This document shows positions 1-8,441 of a DNA stretch of 64,000 bases, in pieces; positions within the stretch are counted from its first letter, which is position 1, and every line of letters begins with the position of its first letter. The notes under the pieces are model-generated. The model was not told the DNA's origin and did not search any database. It worked only from the letters and a program-made list of their open reading frames with translations. Both the position numbers and the translations under genes were made by a program. This DNA comes from Henriciella sp. (lineage in GTDB: Bacteria; Pseudomonadota; Alphaproteobacteria; Caulobacterales; Hyphomonadaceae). The DNA is taken from contig JABSPZ010000006.1 of assembly GCA_013213785.1 (NCBI GenBank), positions 62,001 through 126,000 of the forward strand, given 5' to 3'.

Positions 1-521
1 AGAGGATCGAACGCGCCGGTCTCCGCAGCCTTCTGCAATTGCGCCAATTGATCGCCAACCGGGCTGCCGCTTTCGAGCACACCGCGTCCGTAAAGCGCCT
101 GATCGAGACGGCAAATCCGTTCAAACAGGTTTTCAGACCGCTCAACGAGATCCAGAAAGACATCCGGTAAGCCGCGACCACGCTGCGCGCTCGCGTCGAG
201 CGCCGGGTCCTCGCGGCTGATACGGTATTTGCTCTGCATCGCATCGTTCGGGTGCATATCACCGTCCCGCACGGCCTTTTGCATGACCAGCCAGCTCGCC
301 GCCTGCATTAAGCGCGTCGTCAGCTCCATGCTCCAAGCGGCATAGGTGAGGCTCGCTTCACGCGGCAGACTGGAGGAGAGTTTGCGGCCGGGGCCGTCTA
401 GGTAAGAGGCCGTTTCTTCAACCAGAGCCATGCCGTCAACGAAGACTTTTTCGAACACTTTGCCGTCCGTAAACGACAGGTCCGTGAGTTCAGACGGCGA
501 AGAGTTTGATTGATCAACCAT
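1..521 (-). CDS. rcdA: RcdA-like DUF1465 protein (3' end cut by window)
   Basis: The reading frame runs from ATG at 521 off the left edge: 173 codons with no stop. Residues 33-46 read LVEETASYLDGPGR and 67-78 read LTTRLMQAASWL, the hallmark stretches of the DUF1465 family. Its studied member, Caulobacter RcdA (about 175 residues), is an adaptor that helps deliver CtrA and other substrates to ClpXP during the cell cycle, so nearly the whole protein is visible here. It is followed on the same strand side by DUF1192, a frequent neighbour. Family assignment is firm; that it does exactly what Caulobacter RcdA does is inferred. The C-terminus cannot be judged. Confidence 0.8.
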   Translation of the reverse strand, partial: MVDQSNSSPSELTDLSFTDGKVFEKVFVDGMALVEETASYLDGPGRKLSSSLPREASLTYAAWSMELTTRLMQAASWLVMQKAVRDGDMHPNDAMQSKYRISREDPALDASAQRGRGLPDVFLDLVERSENLFERICRLDQALYGRGVLESGSPVGDQLAQLQKAAETGAFDP

Positions 522-586
522 GCTCGAACAGCTCTCAGAATTGGCACATATGCGGAGAGAATACCCCGGCGCTTCCTTAGAAGACC

Positions 587-763
587 TTAATCACTCCCAC
601 CAAAAAGTGCATCAGCTACAGATTTGTGTGACTGCTTTTTGTTGAGTTCAGCTTCACAGGCCGCGATTTCAGCCTGTAATTCTTCGATCCGCTCTTTCAG
701 TTCCTCGACCGAAAGCCGTTCCAAATCGAGCTTTTTTTCCGGGATCGGCTCATCTTCAAACAT
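587..763 (-). CDS. DUF1192 family small protein
   Basis: A 58-residue protein beginning MFEDEPIPEKKLDLERLS and continuing as one strongly charged helix (SVEELKERIEELQAEIAACEAEL, quoted in part) that is probably a coiled coil. Composition, length and the opening acidic MxEDE motif match DUF1192, a small alphaproteobacterial family of unknown function. The open frame extends further upstream to 997, but that part overlaps the divergent oxidoreductase gene and is low-complexity, so ATG at 763 is the likely start. It lies upstream of and divergent to the quinone oxidoreductase and beside the RcdA-like gene, a commonly conserved grouping. No function can be given. Confidence 0.8.
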   Translation of the reverse strand: MFEDEPIPEKKLDLERLSVEELKERIEELQAEIAACEAELNKKQSHKSVADALFGGSD

Positions 764-834
764 GGTTTGCTCTTTCCCACTTGGTTTCCTGACCTCTATG
801 TAGGCAAGAAGACGAAAACAAACAGGAGTGTCAA

Positions 835-1812
835 ATGGGCGAGACGATGTGGGCTGTGGTGGTTGAAGAGGATCAGCCACTGAAACTTGGCGAAGTTGAG
901 AAGCCGAGTTGCGGCCCGAATGACGTCCTTGTCGAGGTGATGACCGCCGGATTGAACCGCGCCGACCTGGTTCAGCGCAAAGGTCTCTACCCACCACCGC
1001 CTGGCGCCTCTCAGATTATGGGCCTGGAATGCGCCGGGACGATTGTCTCGATCGGGTCTGACGTGTCCGGTTGGTCAGTCGGCGACCGCGTCTGCGGCTT
1101 GATGGCGGGCGGCGGATACGCTGAGTACGCGGTCATTGATCAAGGGTCTTTATTCAAAATCCCCGACGGAATGAGCTTCGATGAAGCGGGCGCGCTACCG
1201 GAAGTCATGATGACGGTCTGGGCGAATATCTTTGATCGCTGCCAGTTTAAGGCTGGAGAAGCGGTCCTGATTCATGGCGGCACGAGCGGGATCGGCACCA
1301 TGGCCATCCAAATGCTCAAAACCGCGGGCGCGTCCAAGATCATGATCACAGCCGGTAGCGCGGACAAGTGCGACCGCGCCAAAGCGCTCGGCGCGGACAT
1401 CACGATCAACTATCGCGAGGAAGACTTTGAGCAGATTGTCCGCGACGCAGGCGGCGCTGACATCATTCTCGACATGGTGGGCGGCGATTATGTCCAGAAA
1501 AATATCTCTGCCGCCAAAGTCGGCGGGCGGATCGTCAATATCGCCTATATGCAGGGCTCGCAGGTCAATGTGAACTTGATGCCCCTTATGCTGAAGCGGC
1601 TTGTCTTGACCGGGACAACGCTGCGCGCACGCCCAAATGCGGACAAGCAGCGCATTCGAGATGCTATTCTCGCCGATTTCTGGCCTGCCGTGCTTTCCGG
1701 CGGCATCAAACCGGTGATCGACACGACATATGTCTTTGATCAAGCCGAAGCTGCACAGACGCATCTGGCGAAAGGCGGCCATGTCGGGAAGATCTTACTT
1801 TCTCGAAAATAG
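835..1812 (+). CDS. NAD(P)H:quinone oxidoreductase, zinc-independent MDR family
   Basis: A 325-residue cytoplasmic medium-chain dehydrogenase/reductase of the PIG3/quinone oxidoreductase branch. The N-terminal GroES-like half carries GLNRADLVQRKGLYPPPPG (residues 39-57), typical of this branch. The Rossmann half has HGGTSGIGTMAIQ near 147-159 for NAD(P)H binding. The zinc ligands of alcohol dehydrogenases are absent, as expected for enzymes that reduce quinones. The start at 835 has AGGAG seven bases upstream (824-828); a second in-frame ATG lies at 847. It stands alone on this strand. Substrate is not predictable from sequence. Confidence 0.9.
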   Translation: MGETMWAVVVEEDQPLKLGEVEKPSCGPNDVLVEVMTAGLNRADLVQRKGLYPPPPGASQIMGLECAGTIVSIGSDVSGWSVGDRVCGLMAGGGYAEYAVIDQGSLFKIPDGMSFDEAGALPEVMMTVWANIFDRCQFKAGEAVLIHGGTSGIGTMAIQMLKTAGASKIMITAGSADKCDRAKALGADITINYREEDFEQIVRDAGGADIILDMVGGDYVQKNISAAKVGGRIVNIAYMQGSQVNVNLMPLMLKRLVLTGTTLRARPNADKQRIRDAILADFWPAVLSGGIKPVIDTTYVFDQAEAAQTHLAKGGHVGKILLSRK

Positions 1813-1904
1813 ACCCCGCGCATGACCGCAAAGTTAGGGTTTTAAAATCCTCCGTATCCGGCTATACGCACGGCGTTAGGTAATTTCACGCCTGAAACCT
1901 GACC

Positions 1905-1926
1905 GCCCGAGACCCGAGTCTCGGGC
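1905..1926 (+). promoter_or_regulatory. Perfect hairpin in the trcR leader
   Basis: GCCCGAGAC (1905-1913) and GTCTCGGGC (1918-1926) form a 9-bp perfect stem with a 4-base loop. No run of T follows, so it is not an ordinary intrinsic terminator. It lies 36 bases upstream of the trcR start and could be an mRNA leader structure, a weak terminator for the preceding gene, or a DNA dyad for a protein. Confidence 0.5.
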
Positions 1927-1962
1927 GGCTGCATTTCTGGCGCTTGTTTTAAGGAGCTTCCC

Positions 1963-2640
1963 ATGGCCGATATTTTGATGCCCAAGGCAACCGCGGTCTG
2001 GCTGATCGATAATACAACGCTCACCTTTGATCAGATTGCTGATCTCTGCGGCCTGCACCATCTTGAGGTCAAAGGCATCGCTGACGGTGATGTGGCAGAG
2101 AATATGCGCGGCGTTGACCCAATCTCTGGCGGTGAACTGACCCGCGAAGAAATCCAAAAAGGCGAAGAAGATCCTGAGTATCGCTTGAAAACAGCGCCAT
2201 CTAAAATCGCTCACATCCCGCAACCAAAGCGAAAAGGCGCGCGCTATACGCCGGTCGCCCGCCGCGGTGACAAACCAGATGCGATTGCTTGGTTCATCCG
2301 CAACCACCCGGAAGTGAACGATCCACAAATCTCAAAACTGATCGGCACCACTAAAGCGACGATCACCAATGTTCGCGATAAAACCCACTGGAACAGCCAG
2401 AACATCAAACCAGTTGATCCAGTGACGCTTGGCCTTTGCTCTCAGATTGAGCTGGATGAAGTGATTGCGAAAGCCTCAAGCCGCCGCAAGAAAATGGACG
2501 CCGAGCGCGCTGCGCAAGAGGAAGGTCCAGGTCTCGCGCCAGCTGACGCCGTTGAGCAAACCATCGACCTCAGTGAGCCCGTTGCGCCAGCCGCAGACGA
2601 GCCATCTGCAGATGACGTGTTCAGCGCGTTCAAAGACTAA
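1963..2640 (+). CDS. trcR: Cell-cycle transcriptional regulator TrcR (DUF1013)
   Basis: A 225-residue protein beginning MADILMPKATAVWLIDNTTL with FDQIADLCGLHHLEVKGIADG following (residues 22-42). This is the highly conserved DUF1013 N-terminus, named TrcR from work on alphaproteobacterial cell-cycle regulation. A second helix-turn-helix-like stretch appears near residues 106-135 (IAWFIRNHPEVNDPQISKLI). The C-terminal 60 residues are acidic and low complexity. An AAGGAG at 1951-1956 precedes ATG 1963. It sits close to an RcdA homologue, so two CtrA-network-type genes are near neighbours. Family call is strong; DNA target unknown. Confidence 0.88.
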   Translation: MADILMPKATAVWLIDNTTLTFDQIADLCGLHHLEVKGIADGDVAENMRGVDPISGGELTREEIQKGEEDPEYRLKTAPSKIAHIPQPKRKGARYTPVARRGDKPDAIAWFIRNHPEVNDPQISKLIGTTKATITNVRDKTHWNSQNIKPVDPVTLGLCSQIELDEVIAKASSRRKKMDAERAAQEEGPGLAPADAVEQTIDLSEPVAPAADEPSADDVFSAFKD

Positions 2641-2679
2641 GACCGCTTCAATCCGCTGCTAGAATGCGTGGAGGCCCGT

Positions 2680-3624
2680 ATGGGACGCCAAAGAAAACGC
2701 AAAGGCGAGCCTATCCATGGCTGGCTCGCCGTTGATAAGCCTGTCGATGTCACCTCGACCCAAGTCGTTGGTATTTTGAAGCGTTTGTACAATGCGCAAA
2801 AAGCCGGACATGGCGGAACGCTCGACCCGCTCGCCGACGGCATTCTTCCGGTCGCATTCGGAGAGGCTACGAAGACCGCGCAATGGGCAATGGATTGCGA
2901 CAAAGAGTATGTCTTCACGATTGAGTGGGGCAGCTCAACCGCCAGCCAAGACAAAGAAGGCGAGGTCATCGCCACGTCTGATGTCCGCCCAACGCGCGAG
3001 CAAATTGAAGCCGCGCTCCCCGCCTTTGTCGGCGATATTCAGCAGGTACCGCCCAAATACTCCGCGATCAAAGTCCAAGGCGAACGCGCCTATGATTTGG
3101 CTCGAGACGGCGAGTCTTTTGAAATCCCATCCCGGGAAGTCACCGTCTACGAAACAGAGCTGGTCGATATGCCAGACGCCGATCATGCGACGCTCCGCGT
3201 TGTGTCCGGCAAAGGCTTCTATGTTCGCGCGATGGCGAGAGATCTCGCGGCTGCTCTCGGAGCTGAAGGCCATGTGAGCGCGCTGCGCCGGACCCGCGTT
3301 GGCGCCCTAGACGAACCATCAAGCATCAAACTCTCCGATCTCGAAGCCCTCGGTGAAGACAAAGAGGCTCTAACCGCGGCGCTGAAACCGCTGGAGACGA
3401 TCCTCGATGACATGCCGAAAATTGAAATCGATCGCGGCGATGCGGAAGCCCTAAAACTTGGCCGGGAAGTCGTCCTCCTGCCGCATATTGTCGAGCAATG
3501 GCGTGCAGAAGCTGATCCAGACTCAGACGACCGTTTGGCCCTTGCTGTAACGGACAAACAGGCGGTTGCTCTCGGCGAAGTTCGCGCCGGAAGATTTCAG
3601 CCGCGTAAGGTTTTTCAACTCTAA
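2680..3624 (+). CDS. truB: tRNA pseudouridine(55) synthase TruB
   Basis: A 314-residue enzyme that isomerises U55 in the T-loop of tRNAs. The catalytic motif GHGGTLDPLADG carries the nucleophilic Asp at about residue 49; YSAIKVQGERAYDLAR (the tRNA-binding segment) and KGFYVRAMARDLA also match TruB. An upstream GTG at 2668 is in frame, but GGAGG at 2670-2674 lies five bases before ATG 2680, which makes 2680 the start. The C-terminal third fits the TruB C-terminal domain. In many genomes truB follows rbfA or infB; here it follows trcR by 39 bases and may be co-transcribed with it. Confidence 0.95.
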   Translation: MGRQRKRKGEPIHGWLAVDKPVDVTSTQVVGILKRLYNAQKAGHGGTLDPLADGILPVAFGEATKTAQWAMDCDKEYVFTIEWGSSTASQDKEGEVIATSDVRPTREQIEAALPAFVGDIQQVPPKYSAIKVQGERAYDLARDGESFEIPSREVTVYETELVDMPDADHATLRVVSGKGFYVRAMARDLAAALGAEGHVSALRRTRVGALDEPSSIKLSDLEALGEDKEALTAALKPLETILDDMPKIEIDRGDAEALKLGREVVLLPHIVEQWRAEADPDSDDRLALAVTDKQAVALGEVRAGRFQPRKVFQL

Positions 3625-3712
3625 CCAGGCTGACGGCTAGGCTTGACCCCGGCAGCCAAAAATTGCACCAGTCCGGCTGAGCGTCAGTCGGCTCGAATCG
3701 TGAGGGTTTAGT

Positions 3713-5020
3713 ATGCGCGTTGCAATGATTGGAACAGGCTATGTTGGCCTGGTGAGCGGGGCCTGTTTTGCTGATTTTGGACACGTGGTGACATGTGTCG
3801 ATAAGGATGCCAGCAAGATTGATCGCCTGCACGATAACATCATGCCAATCTACGAGCCCGGCCTCGACGATTTGGTTGAAAAGAACGTCAAAGCAGAGCG
3901 TCTTTTCTTCACGACCGAAGCGAAACAAGCAATCGCGGACGCCGACGCCGTATTCATCGCGGTTGGCACGCCGTCACGGCGCGGCGATGGTCACGCGGAC
4001 CTGTCTTATGTCTACGCCGCGGCCGAAGAAATCGCGGAACTAATGACCGGCTTCACCGTCGTTGTGACAAAATCGACCGTTCCGGTCGGCACCGGCGACG
4101 AAGTCGAAGAGATCATCCGTAGAAAGCGTCCTGACGCCGATTTTGCGGTTGTCTCTAACCCTGAATTCTTGCGCGAAGGCGCAGCGATTAAAGACTTTAA
4201 AATTCCAGACCGCGTCGTGGTCGGCACCGATGATGAGCGGGCCATGGAAGTGATGCACGAGCTTTATCGTCCTCTCTTCTTGAACGAGACGCCAATCCTG
4301 TTCACCGCGCGCCGGACATCAGAGCTGATCAAGTATGCCGCGAACGCATTCCTGGCCGTGAAGATCACCTTCATCAACGAAATGGCAGACCTCTGCGAGG
4401 CGGTTGGCGCGAACGTACAAGAAGTCTCTCGCGGCATCGGCCTTGATGGCCGCATCGGCAAGAAATTCCTAAATGCTGGCCCAGGTTATGGCGGGTCTTG
4501 CTTCCCGAAAGACACTTTGGCGCTGACCAAAACCGCAAACGATCACAATTCACCGGTTCGGATTGTCGATACGGTTGTAGAAGTGAACGCGTCTCGCAAA
4601 AAAGCGATGGCTGGTAAGATCATCAGAGCCATGGGCGGCGACGTCAAAGGCAAGACGATTGGCGTGCTCGGCCTCGCCTTTAAACAAAACACTGACGATA
4701 TGCGCGATGCGCCAAGCTTGGACATCATTCCTGCGCTGGTCGAAGCGGGCGCCAAGATCAAGGCCTTTGATCCAGAGGCGATGGAAGAAGCCAAGCATCT
4801 GCTCGATGGTATCGATTATGCCGAGAGCGCTTACGACGCCGTCGACGGCGCCGAAGCGATGGTCATTCTCACCGAGTGGGATCAATTCCGCGCCCTCGAT
4901 CTAGAGCGTATCAAAGCGTCTCTTACCGGCGATGTGGTCGTTGATTTGCGCAACATCTACTCACCAGAAGACATGTCAAAACGCGGGTTCACATACACGT
5001 CTATCGGACGTCCCGTCTAA
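3713..5020 (+). CDS. ugd: UDP-glucose 6-dehydrogenase
   Basis: A 435-residue enzyme that oxidises UDP-glucose twice with NAD+ to UDP-glucuronate, feeding exopolysaccharide and envelope glycans. The N-terminal Rossmann motif GTGYVGLVSG (residues 7-16) binds NAD. The catalytic Cys is at about residue 263 in GPGYGGSCFPKD, and GLAFKQNTDDMRDAPS opens the UDP-binding domain. Length is normal for the bacterial family. GAGGG about six bases upstream supports ATG 3713. The transaldolase gene follows 28 bases later on the same strand, so the two may share a transcript. GDP-mannose dehydrogenase is the nearest alternative, but motifs favour UDP-glucose. Confidence 0.93.
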   Translation: MRVAMIGTGYVGLVSGACFADFGHVVTCVDKDASKIDRLHDNIMPIYEPGLDDLVEKNVKAERLFFTTEAKQAIADADAVFIAVGTPSRRGDGHADLSYVYAAAEEIAELMTGFTVVVTKSTVPVGTGDEVEEIIRRKRPDADFAVVSNPEFLREGAAIKDFKIPDRVVVGTDDERAMEVMHELYRPLFLNETPILFTARRTSELIKYAANAFLAVKITFINEMADLCEAVGANVQEVSRGIGLDGRIGKKFLNAGPGYGGSCFPKDTLALTKTANDHNSPVRIVDTVVEVNASRKKAMAGKIIRAMGGDVKGKTIGVLGLAFKQNTDDMRDAPSLDIIPALVEAGAKIKAFDPEAMEEAKHLLDGIDYAESAYDAVDGAEAMVILTEWDQFRALDLERIKASLTGDVVVDLRNIYSPEDMSKRGFTYTSIGRPV

Positions 5021-5048
5021 ACCACGAAACGGCTTTGGAGGCTGAGCT

Positions 5049-5699
5049 ATGAAATTCTTCGTCGATACCGCAGACACGACCGAGATTAAGGAGCTGGCGG
5101 CCACAGGCCTGATCGATGGCGTCACCACCAACCCATCATTGATCACGAAATCAGGCCGTGACTTTAAAGAAGTCATCGCCGAGATCTGTGACCTCACTGA
5201 AGGCCATGTCAGCGCAGAAGTCGTCGCGACCGAGTGGGAAGCTATGGTCGAAGAAGGCAAAAAGCTGCAGTCGATTGCCTCAAACGTGGCGGTCAAACTG
5301 CCATTGACCATGGACGGCCTGCGCGCCTGTCGTGAGCTCGCCAATATGGGCACGGCAGTGAATGTCACGCTCTGCTTCTCAGCCAATCAGGCCTTGCTGG
5401 CGGCAAAAGCAGGCGCAGCCTATATCTCGCCTTTCATCGGTCGCCTCGATGATATCAATATCGATGGCATGGAGCTGATCGAAGAGATTCGTGTGATCTA
5501 TGACAACTACATGTTCGAGACTGAAATCCTCGCCGCGTCGATCCGCAGTGCGAACCATGTGAAGCTTTCGGCTCTCGCAGGCGCTGATGTCGCAACAGTC
5601 CCGCCAAACGTGTTGAAAGGCCTCGCCAATCACCCGCTGACGGATAAAGGCCTTGCCGCCTTCCTCGCGGACGCGGCGAAAGGCGGCCTGAAGGTTTAA
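5049..5699 (+). CDS. Small transaldolase / fructose-6-phosphate aldolase family
   Basis: A 216-residue TIM-barrel protein of the TalC/FSA subgroup. It opens [17 protein letters not shown] and has GVTTNPSLI (residues 24-32). The Schiff-base Lys is at about 83 in [12 protein letters not shown], with [15 protein letters not shown] further on. Proteins of this length act either as transaldolase in the pentose phosphate pathway or as fructose-6-phosphate aldolase. I cannot separate the two by eye, though alphaproteobacterial members with this context are usually annotated transaldolase. GGAGG at 5036-5040 supports the start. It converges on the lipoprotein gene with an 8-base gap. Confidence 0.9.
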   Translation: MKFFVDTADTTEIKELAATGLIDGVTTNPSLITKSGRDFKEVIAEICDLTEGHVSAEVVATEWEAMVEEGKKLQSIASNVAVKLPLTMDGLRACRELANMGTAVNVTLCFSANQALLAAKAGAAYISPFIGRLDDINIDGMELIEEIRVIYDNYMFETEILAASIRSANHVKLSALAGADVATVPPNVLKGLANHPLTDKGLAAFLADAAKGGLKV

Positions 5700-5707
5700 G
5701 GGAAGCC

Positions 5708-6127
5708 TTAGACCGGGCAGGTACCGCCCGAGGCGCGCATATTGTCTAGGAACTCTTCAAGCTGTTCACCCAGCTCATCCATATTGTCATAAGCCGCGAT
5801 CGCTTCGGGCGTGGCGTCATCAGCGCGCCCTGCTTCTCTGAGCTGCCGAAAGGCCGCTTCAGCGGAGCCATTATGCTCAACCATGAGCTCGGCCATCATT
5901 TGCAGCGTTTCAATCGCCGTATCGCGATCAGCTTCAGGCAACGCAGCTACCTGCGTGCTGGTGCACGTGCAGTAAGATTCCACTGTGACCGCAGCATCTA
6001 AGATATCGCGCTGAACATCCGGGTCCGCCATGACGGTGTTACAGGCTTCTTTCCACGCGACGTCCGCAGATTGGCTGCAAGCCGTGAGGACCAAAAGACT
6101 CGAAATTCCAACCAGTGTTTTACGCAT
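5708..6127 (-). CDS. Small putative lipoprotein, hypothetical
   Basis: A 139-residue protein with a short signal peptide ending in the lipobox LTAC (Cys at about 17): MRKTLVGISSLLVLTACSQ. The mature part is acidic and helical, with a conserved-looking CTCTSTQVAALPEADRD stretch and a Cys near the C-terminus (GGTCPV). These could form disulfides in the periplasm. GGGAG sits a few bases upstream of ATG 6127. I do not recognise the family. It is downstream of nrdB but separated from it by a strong terminator, so it is probably transcribed alone. Confidence 0.75.
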   Translation of the reverse strand: MRKTLVGISSLLVLTACSQSADVAWKEACNTVMADPDVQRDILDAAVTVESYCTCTSTQVAALPEADRDTAIETLQMMAELMVEHNGSAEAAFRQLREAGRADDATPEAIAAYDNMDELGEQLEEFLDNMRASGGTCPV

Positions 6128-6162
6128 TTACGTCTCCCTTTTTCGCAAAACAGGAGACACAG

Positions 6163-6192
6163 AAAAGGCGCGACTGTCTAGCCGCGCCTTTT
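6163..6192 (-). terminator. Intrinsic terminator of nrdB
   Basis: AAAAGGCGCG (6163-6172) and CGCGCCTTTT (6183-6192) form a 10-bp stem with a 10-base loop. Read on the reverse strand it lies just after the nrdB stop and ends in T residues. Confidence 0.8.
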
Positions 6193-6214
6193 GATTTTTA
6201 TGGGTATTTTGAGA

Positions 6215-7243
6215 CTAGCCCGCCAATACCGTTTGCGGCTTGCGCTTGTCGAACATTGACCAAACACCGCTATCGCCGTGCCAATCTCCTTGGGTGGCGC
6301 CTTTAGAGTATTCTGTCGCACGCGCTTCGAAGAAGTTCGCGTGCTCGACACCGTTCAGGATTTCAGTCAGCCACGGGATCGGGTGCTTATCGACACCATA
6401 GATCGGATCGAGCTTCAGCTGGCCCATGCGCCAGTCGGCAATATAGCGGATATATTGCTGGATATCGGTCGGCGTCATGCCTTCCACTTCACCGGCTTCG
6501 AAGGCCAGTTCGATGAACTTATCTTCGAGCTGCACCACAGTCTCACACGCTTCGCGGATACGGTTTTTCACGCGCGTGTTCAGTGCACCGGTTTCGGCGG
6601 CAAACGTGTGGAACATTTTCATCATGCCCTCACAGTGCAGTGACTCATCCCGCACGGACCAAGACACGATCTGTCCCATCCCCTTCATTTTGTTGAAGCG
6701 TGGGAAGTTCATCAGCATCGCGAAAGAGGCAAAGAGCTGCAGACCTTCCGTGAAGCCGCCAAACACAGCCATAGAGGTCAGAATATCTTCCTCTGTGTCG
6801 GTGCCAAACTGACCGAGATAGTCATGCTTCGCCGCCATTTCCTCATACTCCATAAAGGCGGAGAATTCAGAATCTGGCATGCCGATGGTTTCGAGCAGGA
6901 GTGCGTAAGCCGCGATGTGAACCGTCTCCATGTTGGAGAAAGCAGAGAGCATCATGCGCACCTCTACCGGCTTAAACAGCGGCATATAGTTTTCCATATA
7001 GTTGGCGCCGACTTCGACATCCGACTGCGTGAAGAAGCGGAAAATCTGGGTCAGCAGATTGCGCTCTTTATCATTGAGTTTGTTGACCCAATCTTTGCAG
7101 TCTTCGCCGAGCGGAACTTCTTCCGGCAGCCAGTGAACCTGCTGTTGCAGCTTCCAAAAATCATACGCCCACGCATAGCGGAACGGTTTGTAAGAATGGG
7201 ACGGTGTTAAGAGTCCCGGAAGTTTCGCCATACCATCGGCCAT
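6215..7243 (-). CDS. nrdB: Ribonucleotide reductase class Ia, beta (radical) subunit
   Basis: A 342-residue di-iron subunit that makes the tyrosyl radical used by NrdA to reduce ribonucleotides. Iron and radical residues are visible: ETVHIAAY (Glu, His and the radical Tyr), GFTEGLQLFASFA (Glu) and RDESLHCEGM (Glu, His). The C-terminal tail that docks to NrdA is present. An in-frame TTG at 7249 exists, but AAGGGG eight bases before ATG 7243 marks the better start. There is no N-terminal ATP-cone. The gene is separated from nrdA by two envelope genes and has its own NrdR box. Tightly regulated dNTP supply is the expected role. Confidence 0.96.
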   Translation of the reverse strand: MADGMAKLPGLLTPSHSYKPFRYAWAYDFWKLQQQVHWLPEEVPLGEDCKDWVNKLNDKERNLLTQIFRFFTQSDVEVGANYMENYMPLFKPVEVRMMLSAFSNMETVHIAAYALLLETIGMPDSEFSAFMEYEEMAAKHDYLGQFGTDTEEDILTSMAVFGGFTEGLQLFASFAMLMNFPRFNKMKGMGQIVSWSVRDESLHCEGMMKMFHTFAAETGALNTRVKNRIREACETVVQLEDKFIELAFEAGEVEGMTPTDIQQYIRYIADWRMGQLKLDPIYGVDKHPIPWLTEILNGVEHANFFEARATEYSKGATQGDWHGDSGVWSMFDKRKPQTVLAG

Positions 7244-7267
7244 GCTCAAACCCCTTAAATGTCTAGT

Positions 7268-7283
7268 ACACTACATATAGTGT
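7268..7283 (-). promoter_or_regulatory. NrdR box upstream of nrdB
   Basis: ACACTACATATAGTGT matches the NrdR consensus ACACWATATATWGTGT at nearly every position and lies 25 bases upstream of the nrdB start. NrdR represses ribonucleotide reductase promoters when dATP is high. Boxes usually come in pairs about 31 bp apart; the second position (7298-7313) retains only the ACAC half-site. Confidence 0.85.
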
Positions 7284-7402
7284 CTAAATCCGGCCAAACA
7301 CGCAAGATCTATCCGCTGCGTCTGCGGCACTTCTCCACAGGCTGCCCACAAGAAAGGGAAATGTTAACCTCGAATCAGGTCTGTGGGGCACACTTTGCTC
7401 GC

Positions 7403-8437
7403 CTAACGCGCAATCGAAACAGAGACCGCACCGAAACGTTGCGGGCTGGACTGAGCGACGAACTCTTCGGTCCGATGAACGTAGGTAAAAGCGACCTGAA
7501 CGTCGCCTTGGTGGAGTGCCACGCCAAATTGCAAATCCGCTCCAAAGTCTCGGCGATCTTCAACGCGGGCACTGTCGCGCCAAAGATTGCCGTCCAGGAA
7601 CATGTCTCGCGCGATCGCTCGACCTTCAACACCCGCAAACAGGTAACCGCCAAACGGGCGGCCCGGGTCAAACACGCCGGCGCCAGCAAGCGCCGGCCGG
7701 ATACGCGGAGGTCCAAAATCCGAAGACAGATCCCAACCGATTCGGGCCATACCTCCGACTGACGCATAAGTGCGCACATTTCCGAGCGTGGCACCGCCAT
7801 GGACCGCATAATCCGTTTCTAACCCCATCACGAGATCGGGCCCTTCAAACTGGCGCAAACGCTGCGCCGTGATCTCGAGCCCAAACTCGTCTTTAAGCTG
7901 GGAGTCCCACCCCCTCGGCTCCACGGCTTGGATCAAATCGTGCCAATTCTCCTGAACGAAGCGGCCACCGGCAGAGGGACCAACCACACCGAGATTCACC
8001 TGCAGGACGTCTTGGACCATCTCCCCCGGTCCAAGACGCGTGGTTCCAACCACGGTTCCCGAGGCGTAGAGCCAGGCGGCATAGGGTCGGTCCGTCGGAT
8101 CTGGCGTCGGAGTCTCAATATCCTCTGGCGTGAAGATTGTGTGAGAAAGCGCAAAACCTTGGCGGAGTTCGGTACGATCTAAGTCTAGGAACGGAATTCG
8201 GTTCGCAACCCAGTTCAGTCCCGGAGTGATTTCATTCGCGGGCCGGACACGCTCTAGGCGAAGTCCGTTTGAGTAATTGCGATCGGTGCCCCCAAACAGA
8301 TCATTCTCAGAGGTCAGCGACCAAACGCCCGCTTGGCGCGGCGGTTCGAGTTCCGTCACTTGCGTCTCTTGCGCGCCAGCTGCGGCCATAAAAAAAGCCG
8401 CCAAACTGGCGGCTCCTATAAGTCTTTGAGCAACCAT
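7403..8437 (-). CDS. LpxR-family (DUF2219) outer-membrane lipid A deacylase homologue
   Basis: A 344-residue exported beta-barrel. MVAQRLIGAASLAAFFMAAAGA is the signal peptide (shown in part by residues 1-20). Family motifs follow: ENDLFGGTDRNYSNGLRL (with the Asn-Asp pair used by LpxR), DRPYAAWLY, and NWHDLIQAVEPRGWDSQL with the His of the active site. The last residues form alternating barrel strands ending in SIAR. LpxR removes the 3'-acyloxyacyl group from lipid A in Salmonella; enzymatic activity here is inferred. The long open frame upstream (to 8821) is a shadow of the next gene. ATG 8437 lies 4 bases after that gene's stop, so the two are translated together. Confidence 0.85.
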   Translation of the reverse strand: MVAQRLIGAASLAAFFMAAAGAQETQVTELEPPRQAGVWSLTSENDLFGGTDRNYSNGLRLERVRPANEITPGLNWVANRIPFLDLDRTELRQGFALSHTIFTPEDIETPTPDPTDRPYAAWLYASGTVVGTTRLGPGEMVQDVLQVNLGVVGPSAGGRFVQENWHDLIQAVEPRGWDSQLKDEFGLEITAQRLRQFEGPDLVMGLETDYAVHGGATLGNVRTYASVGGMARIGWDLSSDFGPPRIRPALAGAGVFDPGRPFGGYLFAGVEGRAIARDMFLDGNLWRDSARVEDRRDFGADLQFGVALHQGDVQVAFTYVHRTEEFVAQSSPQRFGAVSVSIAR

Positions 8438-8441
8438 GTGC

